A stretch of DNA of 14,261 bases from JBHWPB01 sp043424675 (GCA_043424675.1 JBHWPB010000025.1:1-14261); one strand, 5' to 3'; shown: positions 6,644-13,815, numbered from the stretch's first letter. Translations and numbers: made by a program. Notes: generated by a model from the letters alone, not told the origin.

Positions 6644-8152
6644 ATGCAAAAAATTGGTTTTGATACAGATAAATATTTAGAGGAACAATCAAAACAAATT
6701 TATGAAAGAGTCAAAGGGAAAGATAAATTATATTTAGAATTCGGCGGTAAACTTATTGGTGACAAGCATGCTGAACGTGTGCTTCCTGGGTTTGACGAAG
6801 ATGCAAAGATGAAGCTCCTCATGACGATGAAAGATGAAATAGAAATTATGATATGTGTCTATGCAGCAGATTTAGAGAAAAATAAAGTAAGAAGTGATTA
6901 TGGAACGACTTATGATGAAGAAGTCATGCGGTTGATTGACGAGTATCGGGGTTATGACCTCGATGTATCGAGTGTTTTATTGACCCGTTACAACGGAGAA
7001 AGAAATGCTCGTAACTTCATGTCTAATCTCAAGCAACGTGGGATCCGCGTCTACGCACACGAACCAATCATCGGCTATCCAACAGATCTGGACGAGCTCT
7101 TTGGAGAAGAAGGTTTCACAAAGAATGAGTATATCGAAACTAGCAAGAAGATTATTGTCGTAACAGGGCCTGGAGCAGGGAGTGGGAAATTAGGAGCCTG
7201 CTTGAGTCAGCTTTATCATGAGAACAAAAGAGGAGTGAAAGCAAGCTACGCAAAATTTGAGACTTTTCCTGTCTGGAATTTACCAATTAAACACCCAGTG
7301 AATGTGGCTTACGAAGCGGCGACAGTAGACTTGTTAGATACAACGATGATCGATAATTATCATTATGAAGCTTACGATGAAGTGGCTGTCAATTATAACC
7401 GTGATATTAAAATGTTCCCAGCCATCCGGCGCATTATTGAAAACATTTCGAGTGACGAGCTCCCTTATAAATCGCCGACAGATATGGGTGTGAACTGTAT
7501 CAAAGATGGTATTATCGATGATGAGGTTGTGCGGGAAGCAAGCAACCAGGAAATTATTCGACGTTATTTTGAGACAGAAAATGATTACAAAAGCGGGTCA
7601 GTAAATGAAGACATACGCTCTCGCATGCAATTATTGATGGAAGAAAGTAATCTGAAGCCAGAAGATCGTGTGCCTGTGCTTCCTGCCCGCAAATATAATG
7701 AAGAGTTGCAAGAACGCTATGACGATGGTTCTATACAAGCGGCCATGTCAATAGAGCTCAGTGATGGAACCATCATTTCGGGACGCACTTCTTCTTTAAT
7801 GGATGCGACAGGAGCTATCGTTTTGAATAGTCTTAAACATCTGGCTGATATTGCCGATCAGATTGATTTGCTCGCACCTATGATTTTAGAGACAATCCGC
7901 TCATTGAAGAAAAATGAACTGCAAAGTAAAGTTCCTAAATTGACGTGTAATGAGTTATTGATCGCTTTAGCCATTAGTGCGGTGACAAACCCTACGGCAA
8001 AACTGGCTTATGATAAACTTCCTGAACTTAAAGGCTGTCAGGCCCACTCTACTGTCATTCTGACACGAGAGAATAAAGAAACGCTCCAGCGTTTAGGCGT
8101 AGAAGTGACAAATGACCCTGTCTATCCAAGCGATAATTTGTATTATAATTAA
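6644..8152 (+). CDS. UPF0371 / DUF1846 family protein
   Basis: This 502-residue soluble protein is close to the roughly 495-residue length of UPF0371 (DUF1846), a family common in Firmicutes whose structure is known but whose biochemical role is not. Recognisable stretches are QKIGFDTDKYLEEQS at the N-terminus, LYLEFGGKL (29-37), RVLPGFD (45-51), RGIRVYAHEPIIGYPTD (132-148), the glycine-rich loop GPGAGSGKLG (175-184), FETFPVWNLPIKHPVN, TDMGVN, LMDATGA and KGCQAHST near the C-terminus. The loop resembles a nucleotide-binding P-loop (GxxxxGK), but I cannot show that it binds a nucleotide. The start follows CAGGAGGGG. A promoter at 6583-6611 and a terminator at 8188-8226 make it a single-gene unit. 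Nothing in the neighbourhood gives its function. Confidence 0.9.
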   Translation: MQKIGFDTDKYLEEQSKQIYERVKGKDKLYLEFGGKLIGDKHAERVLPGFDEDAKMKLLMTMKDEIEIMICVYAADLEKNKVRSDYGTTYDEEVMRLIDEYRGYDLDVSSVLLTRYNGERNARNFMSNLKQRGIRVYAHEPIIGYPTDLDELFGEEGFTKNEYIETSKKIIVVTGPGAGSGKLGACLSQLYHENKRGVKASYAKFETFPVWNLPIKHPVNVAYEAATVDLLDTTMIDNYHYEAYDEVAVNYNRDIKMFPAIRRIIENISSDELPYKSPTDMGVNCIKDGIIDDEVVREASNQEIIRRYFETENDYKSGSVNEDIRSRMQLLMEESNLKPEDRVPVLPARKYNEELQERYDDGSIQAAMSIELSDGTIISGRTSSLMDATGAIVLNSLKHLADIADQIDLLAPMILETIRSLKKNELQSKVPKLTCNELLIALAISAVTNPTAKLAYDKLPELKGCQAHSTVILTRENKETLQRLGVEVTNDPVYPSDNLYYN

Positions 8153-8187
8153 AGTAAAAGTTGGGAACCAGATCTCAGATGAATGAC

Positions 8188-8226
8188 AAAACAGAAACGA
8201 CTGAAAAGCGTCGTTTCTGTTTTTTT
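8188..8226 (+). terminator. Intrinsic terminator of the UPF0371 gene
   Basis: A perfect 14-bp stem (AAAACAGAAACGAC at 8188-8201, GTCGTTTCTGTTTT at 8210-8223) has an 8-nt loop and six Ts (8221-8226), the first three within the stem. Confidence 0.9.
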
Positions 8227-8233
8227 ATCTTTT

Positions 8234-8303
8234 AATGCGTATATTTCTTTGAGTTTTTTACATGCCAATTTCTGTTATTTTAGCACAGTTCAAAATACGC
8301 ATT
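8234..8303. repeat. Long-range inverted repeat in the UPF0371-mntR gap
   Basis: AATGCGTAT (8234-8242) and ATACGCATT (8295-8303) are perfect inverted copies 52 bp apart. The helix can continue inward with TTTGA/TCAAA after a 5-nt bulge. It lies between two terminators, so it belongs to neither flanking gene. It could be a small RNA, the footprint of a lost element, or chance. Confidence 0.4.
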
Positions 8304-8360
8304 GTTGATAAACGAGTGGTCGATACCTTCTTGAAGAGGGAGAACGAATAAATCAGCCAA

Positions 8361-8392
8361 TTTTAAAAGTAGCTGAATTTTTCAGCTACTTT
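8361..8392 (-). terminator. Intrinsic terminator of mntR
   Basis: A 12-bp perfect stem (AAAGTAGCTGAA at 8366-8377, TTCAGCTACTTT at 8381-8392) has a 3-nt loop. On the minus strand it is followed by a T-rich tail. It begins 11 bp after the mntR stop codon. Confidence 0.8.
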
Positions 8393-8403
8393 CAATACCA
8401 GCT

Positions 8404-9066
8404 CTATTTGATTTCTTTCACTTTACTTGTCCCGATGCTATTTGAAACCTTATTATTGAGCAGGATATCTCTGTTTTCAGAAGTCTTCAGCGTGAGCGTT
8501 TCTTCGTATTTATTTTTATCAGTTAATCTGTAGGTTTCATTCAGTTTGATCCCTTTTTTATTGAGGTAAGTCAAGAGGTCAGGGTCATCCTCAACTTCTC
8601 TCAGTATAAAAGAGTCGCCGATCTTCATTTCGGACAGGAGCGGGCGCGAGATAGTCTCAAAGATTTTATCTGGAGAGGGAATCTTGCCGCCATGAGGATC
8701 GGTTTCTGGTTCTCCCAGGTATTTATATAATCTTTCAATCACCTCATCAGAAGAAGCATGTTCCAGTCGATCTGCTTCTGTATGTACTTCATCCCAATCA
8801 AAATTCAATTTCTCAGCAAGAAACACTTCCCAGATTCGATGCTTTCGGACCAGTTGATTGGCCACTTCTATCCCGTACTCTGTGATTTTGACACCATGGT
8901 AGGGCTTATAAGTGATAAATCCATCTTCTAAAAGTCTAGCATTCATATCAGTAACAGAAGCAGCAGAAACACCCAACTCTTCCACCAGGTCTTTGTTGCT
9001 GATACTTGTATTATTTCCTCCAAGTTGCAGGATAGCTTTGAGATAATCTTCTTTGCTGGGGGTCAT
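8404..9066 (-). CDS. mntR: Manganese-responsive DtxR/MntR-family repressor (ScaR/TroR type)
   Basis: This is a metal-dependent DNA-binding repressor of Mn uptake. I start it at the ATG complementary to 9064-9066, six bases after GGAGG, giving 220 residues. An upstream in-frame ATG at 9096 lacks a ribosome site. Residues 1-70 are a winged helix (VSAASVTDMNARLLEDGFITY), about 71-140 the dimerisation and metal domain, and about 145-220 a FeoA/SH3-like domain present in long ScaR/SloR proteins but absent from short MntR. Metal ligands match, as I recall, the numbering of Streptococcus gordonii ScaR: Asp7, Glu80, Asp99 (Glu there), Glu102, His103, His125 and Asp160. Position 123, Cys in ScaR, is Asp here. 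Asp7 rather than Met favours Mn over Fe sensing. The gene is divergent from the mnt transporter, whose promoter carries a fitting palindrome. Confidence 0.92.
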   Translation of the reverse strand: MTPSKEDYLKAILQLGGNNTSISNKDLVEELGVSAASVTDMNARLLEDGFITYKPYHGVKITEYGIEVANQLVRKHRIWEVFLAEKLNFDWDEVHTEADRLEHASSDEVIERLYKYLGEPETDPHGGKIPSPDKIFETISRPLLSEMKIGDSFILREVEDDPDLLTYLNKKGIKLNETYRLTDKNKYEETLTLKTSENRDILLNNKVSNSIGTSKVKEIK

Positions 9067-9097
9067 AATTATCCTCCTTCGGTCATACTCACCCACT

Positions 9098-9127
9098 AGT
9101 ATAGCATTATTTTACCCTCTCTGAAAA
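9098..9127 (-). promoter_or_regulatory. Promoter of mntR
   Basis: On the minus strand an extended -10 (TGCTATACT, hexamer at 9098-9103) lies 18 bp from a weak -35 TTTTCA (9122-9127). No copy of the transporter-side palindrome overlaps it, so mntR is probably not tightly autoregulated. Confidence 0.5.
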
Positions 9128-9137
9128 CTTTATTCGA

Positions 9138-9166
9138 TTGACTACCATATTTTTTTAGGCTATCCT
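9138..9166 (+). promoter_or_regulatory. Promoter of the mntABCD operon
   Basis: TTGACT (9138-9143), a 17-bp spacer and TATCCT (9161-9166) form a sigma-A-type promoter 35 bp before the mntA start. The -10 hexamer lies wholly inside the palindrome at 9152-9171. Confidence 0.7.
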
Positions 9167-9171
9167 AAAAA
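9152..9171. promoter_or_regulatory. Putative MntR operator overlapping the mnt -10 element
   Basis: The 20-bp dyad TTTTTAGGCTATCCTAAAAA has 8-bp perfect arms (TTTTTAGG / CCTAAAAA) around CTAT. It matches the TTTAGG-N4-CCTAAA pattern known for MntR/SirR-type DtxR regulators in Firmicutes. Mn-loaded repressor bound here would block RNA polymerase at the -10. Confidence 0.8.
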
Positions 9172-9201
9172 TAATACAAATTCTCATAAAGGAGAATGAA
9201 G

Positions 9202-10140
9202 ATGAAGAAAAAATTATTTGTTTTCTTATTATTTATTTTGTTGTTTCTAGCCGCCTGCACAGATGAAAATCCATCTGATAGGAGTGCCTCAGAAGAAGCT
9301 ACGATTAACGTCGTCGCCACGACGACAATGATTACTGATCTAATAGAAGAGATTGGCGGAGAATACGTTTCCGTCGAGGGATTAATGGGTCCTGGCATCG
9401 ACCCGCATGGTTATCGCGCTACTCCTTCAGATGCACTGAGTCTACAAGAAGCAGACGTCATCATCTATAACGGTTTAGACCTAGAAGGACAGATGTCAGA
9501 AGTCTTGGAAGCTCTTGAAAGTGAGGAAAGAACAGTCATTGCTTTAGAAGATGCATATGAACCTTCAGAACTGCTTGCATCAGAAGATGACAATTCTTCC
9601 TATGATCCTCACATCTGGTTTGATGTCACCTTGTGGAAAGAAGCTTCTCATCATATTGCCCAGGAATTAGCAGAGTATGATCCCGAACATGCTGGAATTT
9701 ATTTAGAAAATAATGAAACTTATCAAAAAGAATTAGATGACATAGACAGACATGTTAAAGACCGAGCGAAAGAAGTACCAGAGGATAAGCGTTATCTTAT
9801 AACCGCTCACGATGCCTTTTCTTATTTTGGTGAAGCATATGATTTTGAAGTCATCGGAATTCAAGGGTTAAATACACAGACAGAAGCTGGAACCCGTGAT
9901 ATCAGTCGGCTCGCTGATATCATAGCTGAAAGAGAAATAGGGGCTGTCTTTATAGAAACAAGTATTTCGACACGCAATATCGAAGCCTTAAAAGATGCGG
10001 TACGAGCGAGAGGATTTGAGGTTGAAATTGGAGGAGAGCTCTATTCTGACTCTCTCGGCAGTGCTTCAGAAAATGCTGAAACTTATATAAAAATGATGGA
10101 AAGTAATATCGATACGATAGTTAGCGCTTTAAAAAATTGA
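9202..10140 (+). CDS. mntA: Mn/Zn ABC transporter substrate-binding lipoprotein (TroA/MntA type)
   Basis: This is the extracellular metal-capturing lipoprotein of the importer, cluster A-I/ZnuA-like. I prefer the ATG at 9202, seven bases after AAAGGAG, over the ATG at 9196, which is one base from it. The 312-residue product has a lipoprotein signal peptide with lipobox LAAC (Cys19). Metal ligands are visible as His69 (IDPHGY), His137 (DPHIWF), His203 (TAHDAFSYF) and Asp283 (LYSDSLG). This His3-Asp set is that of TroA; PsaA-type proteins have Glu in place of the third His. The short, His-poor loop between His69 and His137 argues against a ZnuA-type zinc protein. It is first in an operon with ATPase and two permeases, under an MntR-like operator. 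Mn2+ is the likeliest substrate, with Zn2+ or Fe2+ not excluded. Confidence 0.92.
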   Translation: MKKKLFVFLLFILLFLAACTDENPSDRSASEEATINVVATTTMITDLIEEIGGEYVSVEGLMGPGIDPHGYRATPSDALSLQEADVIIYNGLDLEGQMSEVLEALESEERTVIALEDAYEPSELLASEDDNSSYDPHIWFDVTLWKEASHHIAQELAEYDPEHAGIYLENNETYQKELDDIDRHVKDRAKEVPEDKRYLITAHDAFSYFGEAYDFEVIGIQGLNTQTEAGTRDISRLADIIAEREIGAVFIETSISTRNIEALKDAVRARGFEVEIGGELYSDSLGSASENAETYIKMMESNIDTIVSALKN

Positions 10141-10159
10141 AAGACTTTGAGGTGATATT

Positions 10160-10915
10160 ATGGAAGAGTATGCTATAAAAATTGAGAATATGGCAGTAGC
10201 CTATGATGCTGAACCTGTGTTATGGGATATTAATGTCGGTTTTAAGAAGGGGCGCATGACAGCGATTATTGGTCCCAACGGAGCGGGGAAGTCTACCCTT
10301 ATAAAATCAGCTTTAGGATTAGAAAAGCGAATTTCAGGAGACGTTCTTTTTTCTGTTGCCGGAGAAAGTTACCGACCTTATGATGAAATTAATACAGAAC
10401 TAGCTTATGTGCCGCAGAAGAGCTCCGTCTATTGGGACTTTCCTACCACAGTGATAGATGTGGTTTTAATGGGACGTTACGGTCGCTTAGGTTGGTTTAA
10501 GCGACCTAAGCAAGAAGACAGAGAGATTGCAGAAGAGATGTTAGAAAAAGTAGGGATGTCGTCTTTCAAAAACCGTCAAATCAGTCAACTATCAGGAGGG
10601 CAGAGGCAGCGGGTGTTCTTAGCGCGAGCGCTGTGCCAGCAAGCTGATGTTTACGTTTTGGATGAGCCGCTTGCGGGAGTAGATATCAAAACAGAAGCTA
10701 TCATCATTGATCTTTTACAAGAGTTAGTCCGAGAAGGAAAATCAGTAGTTGTCGTTCACCATGATCTAGACACAGTAGAAGAGTATTTTGATGAAGTGGT
10801 CTTTCTGAACCAAGAAATCGTTGAATATGGGCCGATAGAAGAAATCTTTACAGATGAGAATATAGAAAAAACTTATCAACGAGACCGAAATATCGGGGAA
10901 GAGGTTGATCAGTGA
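10160..10915 (+). CDS. mntB: Mn/Zn ABC transporter ATP-binding protein
   Basis: This 251-residue cytoplasmic ATPase powers the importer. All motifs are intact: Walker A GPNGAGKST (38-46), Q-loop Gln86, ABC signature LSGGQRQR (144-151), Walker B VYVLDEP (164-170), D-loop AGVD and the H-loop histidines in VVVHHDL (197-203). The stretch QKSSVYWDFPTTVIDVVLMGRYGRLGW (86-112) is typical of the Mn/Zn subgroup. The start follows GAGGTGA, 20 bp after the lipoprotein stop. Its stop codon overlaps the next start by one base (TGATG), indicating translational coupling. Confidence 0.95.
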   Translation: MEEYAIKIENMAVAYDAEPVLWDINVGFKKGRMTAIIGPNGAGKSTLIKSALGLEKRISGDVLFSVAGESYRPYDEINTELAYVPQKSSVYWDFPTTVIDVVLMGRYGRLGWFKRPKQEDREIAEEMLEKVGMSSFKNRQISQLSGGQRQRVFLARALCQQADVYVLDEPLAGVDIKTEAIIIDLLQELVREGKSVVVVHHDLDTVEEYFDEVVFLNQEIVEYGPIEEIFTDENIEKTYQRDRNIGEEVDQ

Positions 10916-11844
10916 TGGAAGTTTTACTCTCCTTATTCACAGATTACACTTTTCAAATCGTAGCTCTCGGGACAGGAATGTTGGGACTTTTAAGCGGAGT
11001 CGTCGGGAGTTTTGCTGTTTCTCGTCGCCAAAGTTTATTGGGTGATGCCTTGAGTCATGCTGCACTCCCGGGAATTGTGCTGGGCTTTTTAGTGATGGGC
11101 TATAAAAATTGGGGTATTTTAATGTTAGGTGCCACGATCAGCGGCTTGTTGGCGACTATTTTGATTTTATGGTTGAGTCAAAAAGCAGTAAAGTTAGACA
11201 GCGCACTGGCTTTAGTCTTGTCTTCATTTTTTGGTCTTGGCCTCGTCTTACTGACTTTTACGCAACGTTATCCTAACGCTCAACAAGCAGGACTTGAGAA
11301 TTTTATCTACGGACAGGCTTCTGCCATGCTGCAGCGGGACGTCATCTTGACTTTAATAGCGGGGGGAATCATCTTAACTTTGGTCGGTATCTTTTGGAAA
11401 GAACTCAAGGTTTTTACATTTGATCCAGATTTTACCAAAACATTAGGATTTAACACAATCTTTCTAGAATTTTTGCTTTCTTCTATGTTAGTCGTTGTGA
11501 TTATTTTAGGTTTAGAGTCGGTGGGTGTTATTCTGATGAGTGCACTGATAGTCGCACCGCCTGTGGCTGCCAGGCAATGGACCAACCGTTTCGGTACCCT
11601 GGTTCTTTTATCCGGTCTCTTCGGTAGCCTGTCTGGAATAATCGGGACCGTCATCAGTTCGCTGGAAGCCAGTATGCCGACGGGTCCTGTCATCGTTGTG
11701 GTCGCAAGTGTCCTTGTTTTAATCAGTGTCTTGTTCGCTCCAAGCAGAGGACTGATAGCAAAAGCTGTTGCCAATCAAAGACGCAAGAAAAAATACAGAA
11801 AATTGTCTGAAGCAGCAAAAAGCGAGGGAGGGGTGAAGTCATGA
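10915..11844 (+). CDS. mntC: Mn/Zn ABC transporter permease, ABC-3 family (first subunit)
   Basis: This 309-residue integral membrane protein has about eight to nine hydrophobic segments, the pattern of ABC-3 metal permeases. Family stretches include GDALSHAALPGIVLGF (near 43-58), FIYGQASAML, KELKVFTFDPDFTKTLGF in a cytoplasmic loop and SVGVILMSALIVAPPVAARQW. The C-terminus is basic and cytoplasmic (QRRKKKYRK). ATG 10915 overlaps the upstream stop. A GTG at 10912, closer to the GAGG at 10901, is an alternative adding one residue. It overlaps the next permease by four bases (ATGA). Two different permeases make this the troABCD/mntABCD layout rather than the three-gene psaBCA layout, so the pore is probably a heterodimer. 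Confidence 0.93.
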   Translation: MEVLLSLFTDYTFQIVALGTGMLGLLSGVVGSFAVSRRQSLLGDALSHAALPGIVLGFLVMGYKNWGILMLGATISGLLATILILWLSQKAVKLDSALALVLSSFFGLGLVLLTFTQRYPNAQQAGLENFIYGQASAMLQRDVILTLIAGGIILTLVGIFWKELKVFTFDPDFTKTLGFNTIFLEFLLSSMLVVVIILGLESVGVILMSALIVAPPVAARQWTNRFGTLVLLSGLFGSLSGIIGTVISSLEASMPTGPVIVVVASVLVLISVLFAPSRGLIAKAVANQRRKKKYRKLSEAAKSEGGVKS

Positions 11845-12749
11845 TATTTCAAATATTTTTAATTGCCATCACTGTTGCCCTAGCCTGCGCCTTACCGGGC
11901 GTCTTCCTGGTCTTGAGAGGAAACACGATGCTTTCAGATGCTATTACCCACTCGGTCTTATTGGGGATTGTGCTTGCTTTTTTCGTTGTAGAAGACTTGA
12001 ATTCACCTTTTCTTTTAGTGGGCGCGACGCTTGTGGGAGTTTTTGTTGTCTGGATCATAGAAGCGCTCCAGCGTTCCAAACTCATGCCAGATGATGCAGC
12101 AATCGGCGTCGTTTTTCCACTCTTTTTCAGTTTGGGGATTATATTGATCACTCGTTACGCAGGAGATATCCACCTTGATACGGATTCTGTTTTAATGGGG
12201 GAGCTGGCTTTCGCTCCCATCCGCCGACTTGAGATTTTTGGGGTGGATATCGGGCCCGCTTCCTTCTGGACGATGTTCCTCATCTTGATGATCAACGCTC
12301 TATTTATCGGACTGTTTTATAAAGAGTTGAAAGTTTCGACTTTCGATCCCGAATTTTCTCAGACGCAAGGGTTTTCTCCCACTCTGATTCACTACATTCT
12401 GATGACTTTAGTTTCCTTGACGGCTGTTGGTGCATATGATGCAGTAGGTTCTATCCTTGTCGTTAGTTTTATGGTAGGCCCGGCTTTATCCGGCTACCTT
12501 CTGACCCACAGCCTTAAAAAGATGATCGGCTATTCACTCCTATTTGCTGTCATCAACAGTGTCGTTGGCGTAGCACTTGGCTTTGTCTTTGATGTTTCGT
12601 TAGCAGGGATGATTGCAACAGTTACTGGGACAACGACTCTTTTAGTTTATCTCTTTTCACCTGTTAAAGGCTTCCTTTCCAATCGTCGAGAACATAAAAG
12701 AAAACAAAAGAAATTTGCACAATGGTTGGAAAGTGATGCAAAGCAATAA
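11841..12749 (+). CDS. mntD: Mn/Zn ABC transporter permease, ABC-3 family (second subunit)
   Basis: This second ABC-3 permease, 302 residues, starts within the previous stop (ATGA overlap) after GGGAGGGGTGA. It is clearly a paralog of its neighbour: LRGNTMLSDAITHSVLLGIVLAFF (26-49), VLMGELAF, KELKVSTFDPEFSQTQGF and VGSILVVSFMVGPALSGYLLT align with matching stretches there. About eight to nine membrane segments are followed by a strongly basic cytoplasmic tail (NRREHKRKQKK). The distinct PDDAAIGVVFPLFFSLGIILI segment is typical of the TroD-type subunit. Together with mntB and mntC it should form the metal channel. The operon ends at the terminator just downstream. Confidence 0.93.
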   Translation: MIFQIFLIAITVALACALPGVFLVLRGNTMLSDAITHSVLLGIVLAFFVVEDLNSPFLLVGATLVGVFVVWIIEALQRSKLMPDDAAIGVVFPLFFSLGIILITRYAGDIHLDTDSVLMGELAFAPIRRLEIFGVDIGPASFWTMFLILMINALFIGLFYKELKVSTFDPEFSQTQGFSPTLIHYILMTLVSLTAVGAYDAVGSILVVSFMVGPALSGYLLTHSLKKMIGYSLLFAVINSVVGVALGFVFDVSLAGMIATVTGTTTLLVYLFSPVKGFLSNRREHKRKQKKFAQWLESDAKQ

Positions 12750-12753
12750 CAAG

Positions 12754-12783
12754 AAAAATGGAAGGGAGCCCCTTCTATTTTTT
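12754..12783. terminator. Terminator of mntABCD, also suited to minus-strand transcripts
   Basis: AAAAATGGAAGGG (12754-12766) pairs with CCCTTCTATTTTT (12770-12782), with one G-T pair and a 3-nt loop, followed by T. The reverse strand also ends in a T run, so it could stop transcripts arriving from the ComK-like gene. Confidence 0.85.
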
Positions 12784-12846
12784 GTTTAAAGCATCTAAAA
12801 TAACCTTTTCAGAATATTTGGCTGGGCTAGTAGCATAAACAGACAT
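12775..12846 (-). pseudogene. Possible gene remnant or small ORF, 23 codons
   Basis: On the minus strand an ATG at 12846 opens 23 codons containing SPAKYSEKVILDAL and ending NKK-stop, with the stop inside the 5' arm of the terminator. The composition looks like a genuine protein C-terminus and the stop-terminator spacing is that of a real gene end. However, there is no ribosome site and a stop lies just upstream in frame. I do not recognise the sequence. It could be the tail of a deleted gene or chance. Confidence 0.25.
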
Positions 12847-12863
12847 CTGTTCTCATTTCATAT

Positions 12864-13760
12864 TCAAAAGAGCTTAAAAGGTTTTTGAACATCTTCAAAA
12901 TAAGGATTGTCTTCGCTGAACAAAGAAGAAAATTGTTTGTTGCTTAAATACAGGGTTAAGTAGTGAAAATATTCATAGAAGGTAAATTTTGGTTTCTCAG
13001 CAGAGTGCAGGGCAATATGTCGTTGCACGATATTCTTTTCGAGGGCAGGGAAAGTTTGAAAGGGATACTGACCGAGTTCTAGAATATCTTTATAGAGCCT
13101 ATTTTGAATGGCATAAATGTTACTGGTTCTTTCTAATTGCTTAAGAAAGCTTCTCTTTTCGCCAGGTACTTGAAGCTGATAGCGGTGTTTTAAGTAGAGA
13201 TAAATAGTGTTGGACTTTGATTCGTATTCCACTTGTTGTACTTGGTGGAGCATAATCCAGCTGCTCGGTCTTTTGCTGTAGCCTCTTTCTGGTAAAAGAA
13301 TAGTCTCTCCTGCGATATATGGGATCCTTTGTTTATAGCCGAGACTTTCTCCAATGAGCTTGCTCCATTCCAGAGGTGTTCTTAAATTTTCAGCCAGTCG
13401 CATCATGATGTCAGAAGTAGTTTCAAAGGACTTTCGCGGCACATCGTGGTAAGAGAAAATCAAAGTGTGATAAGGCGTGTCTGGATAATCAGACAGATCA
13501 TGCAAGTAAAAAGTGTTCTCACATATTTGAGGGTGATCGTATGTGATTGCCTCGTTTAACAGGCGTCTGCGATAAACACTGTCTCTTTCAATCTTATCCA
13601 CTTGTATCTGAGTATAGTGAGAAAGAGAAAAGGGTGGGAGGAGGGAAAGGGTCTCCATTTTCTCTGCTTGTCCCTCTTGCTCATGGAAAATTTCTTGACT
13701 TGCAGTGTGCCAGTTTTCAAATAATTCATCTTGGTAAAAAGAATAGAGGTCGCCTTCCAT
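12864..13760 (-). CDS. ComK-like protein (putative competence transcription factor) with long extensions
   Basis: This 298-residue protein has no membrane segment. Its middle part (about 100-225) follows the ComK pattern: a Lys/Arg-Ile-Pro-Ile-like strand (YKQRIPYIAG, 142-150), ILLPERGYSKRPSSWIMLHQV (154-174) matching the ComK stretch IFLFPTLSSTRPQCGWISHVHV in layout, a short beta region (TIYLYLKHRYQLQVP) and a helix with conserved Gln/Arg (LKQLERTSNIYAIQNRL, 206-222). Bacillus ComK has about 190 residues and activates DNA-uptake genes by binding AT-boxes. Here about 100 extra residues precede and 75 follow the core. The start is the ATG at 13760, 11 bases after AAAGGAG, a slightly long spacing. 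It is divergent from a sigma-factor-like gene, which supports a competence role. If not ComK, it is an uncharacterised regulator; the assignment comes from motif reading only. Confidence 0.5.
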   Translation of the reverse strand: MEGDLYSFYQDELFENWHTASQEIFHEQEGQAEKMETLSLLPPFSLSHYTQIQVDKIERDSVYRRRLLNEAITYDHPQICENTFYLHDLSDYPDTPYHTLIFSYHDVPRKSFETTSDIMMRLAENLRTPLEWSKLIGESLGYKQRIPYIAGETILLPERGYSKRPSSWIMLHQVQQVEYESKSNTIYLYLKHRYQLQVPGEKRSFLKQLERTSNIYAIQNRLYKDILELGQYPFQTFPALEKNIVQRHIALHSAEKPKFTFYEYFHYLTLYLSNKQFSSLFSEDNPYFEDVQKPFKLF

Positions 13761-13806
13761 ACTGTACGGTTCTCCTTTGTGTTCGTATATTTAGTCAATC
13801 TCCATG

Positions 13807-13815
13807 ATAGTACCA
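13807..13815 (-). promoter_or_regulatory. Weak extended -10 candidate for the ComK-like gene
   Basis: On the minus strand TGGTACTAT has the TG-N-hexamer form (TACTAT, 13807-13812). The predicted start would leave a leader of about 40 nt containing AAAGGAG. No matching -35 is present, so the promoter would be weak or activator-dependent. Confidence 0.3.

Noticed and set aside
9067..9096. Longer MntR starting at the ATG complementary to 9094-9096
   Set aside because: The ribosome site GGAGG lies inside that extension and serves the inner ATG, whose start also puts the metal ligands in ScaR register. The mntR -10 hexamer at 9098-9103 is too close for the longer form.
11307..11774. A 155-codon open frame on the minus strand within the first mnt permease
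   Set aside because: It is antisense to a well-supported membrane protein, has a low-complexity Thr/Ile/Lys composition typical of a mirror frame, and has no ribosome site.
13780..13787. TACGAACA on the minus strand, 7 of 8 matches to the ComX box TACGAATA, before the ComK-like gene
   Set aside because: As a -10 element it would start RNA inside the gene's own AAAGGAG site, leaving no usable leader, and no upstream T-tract is placed correctly. One near-match of eight bases is also expected often in A/T-rich DNA.
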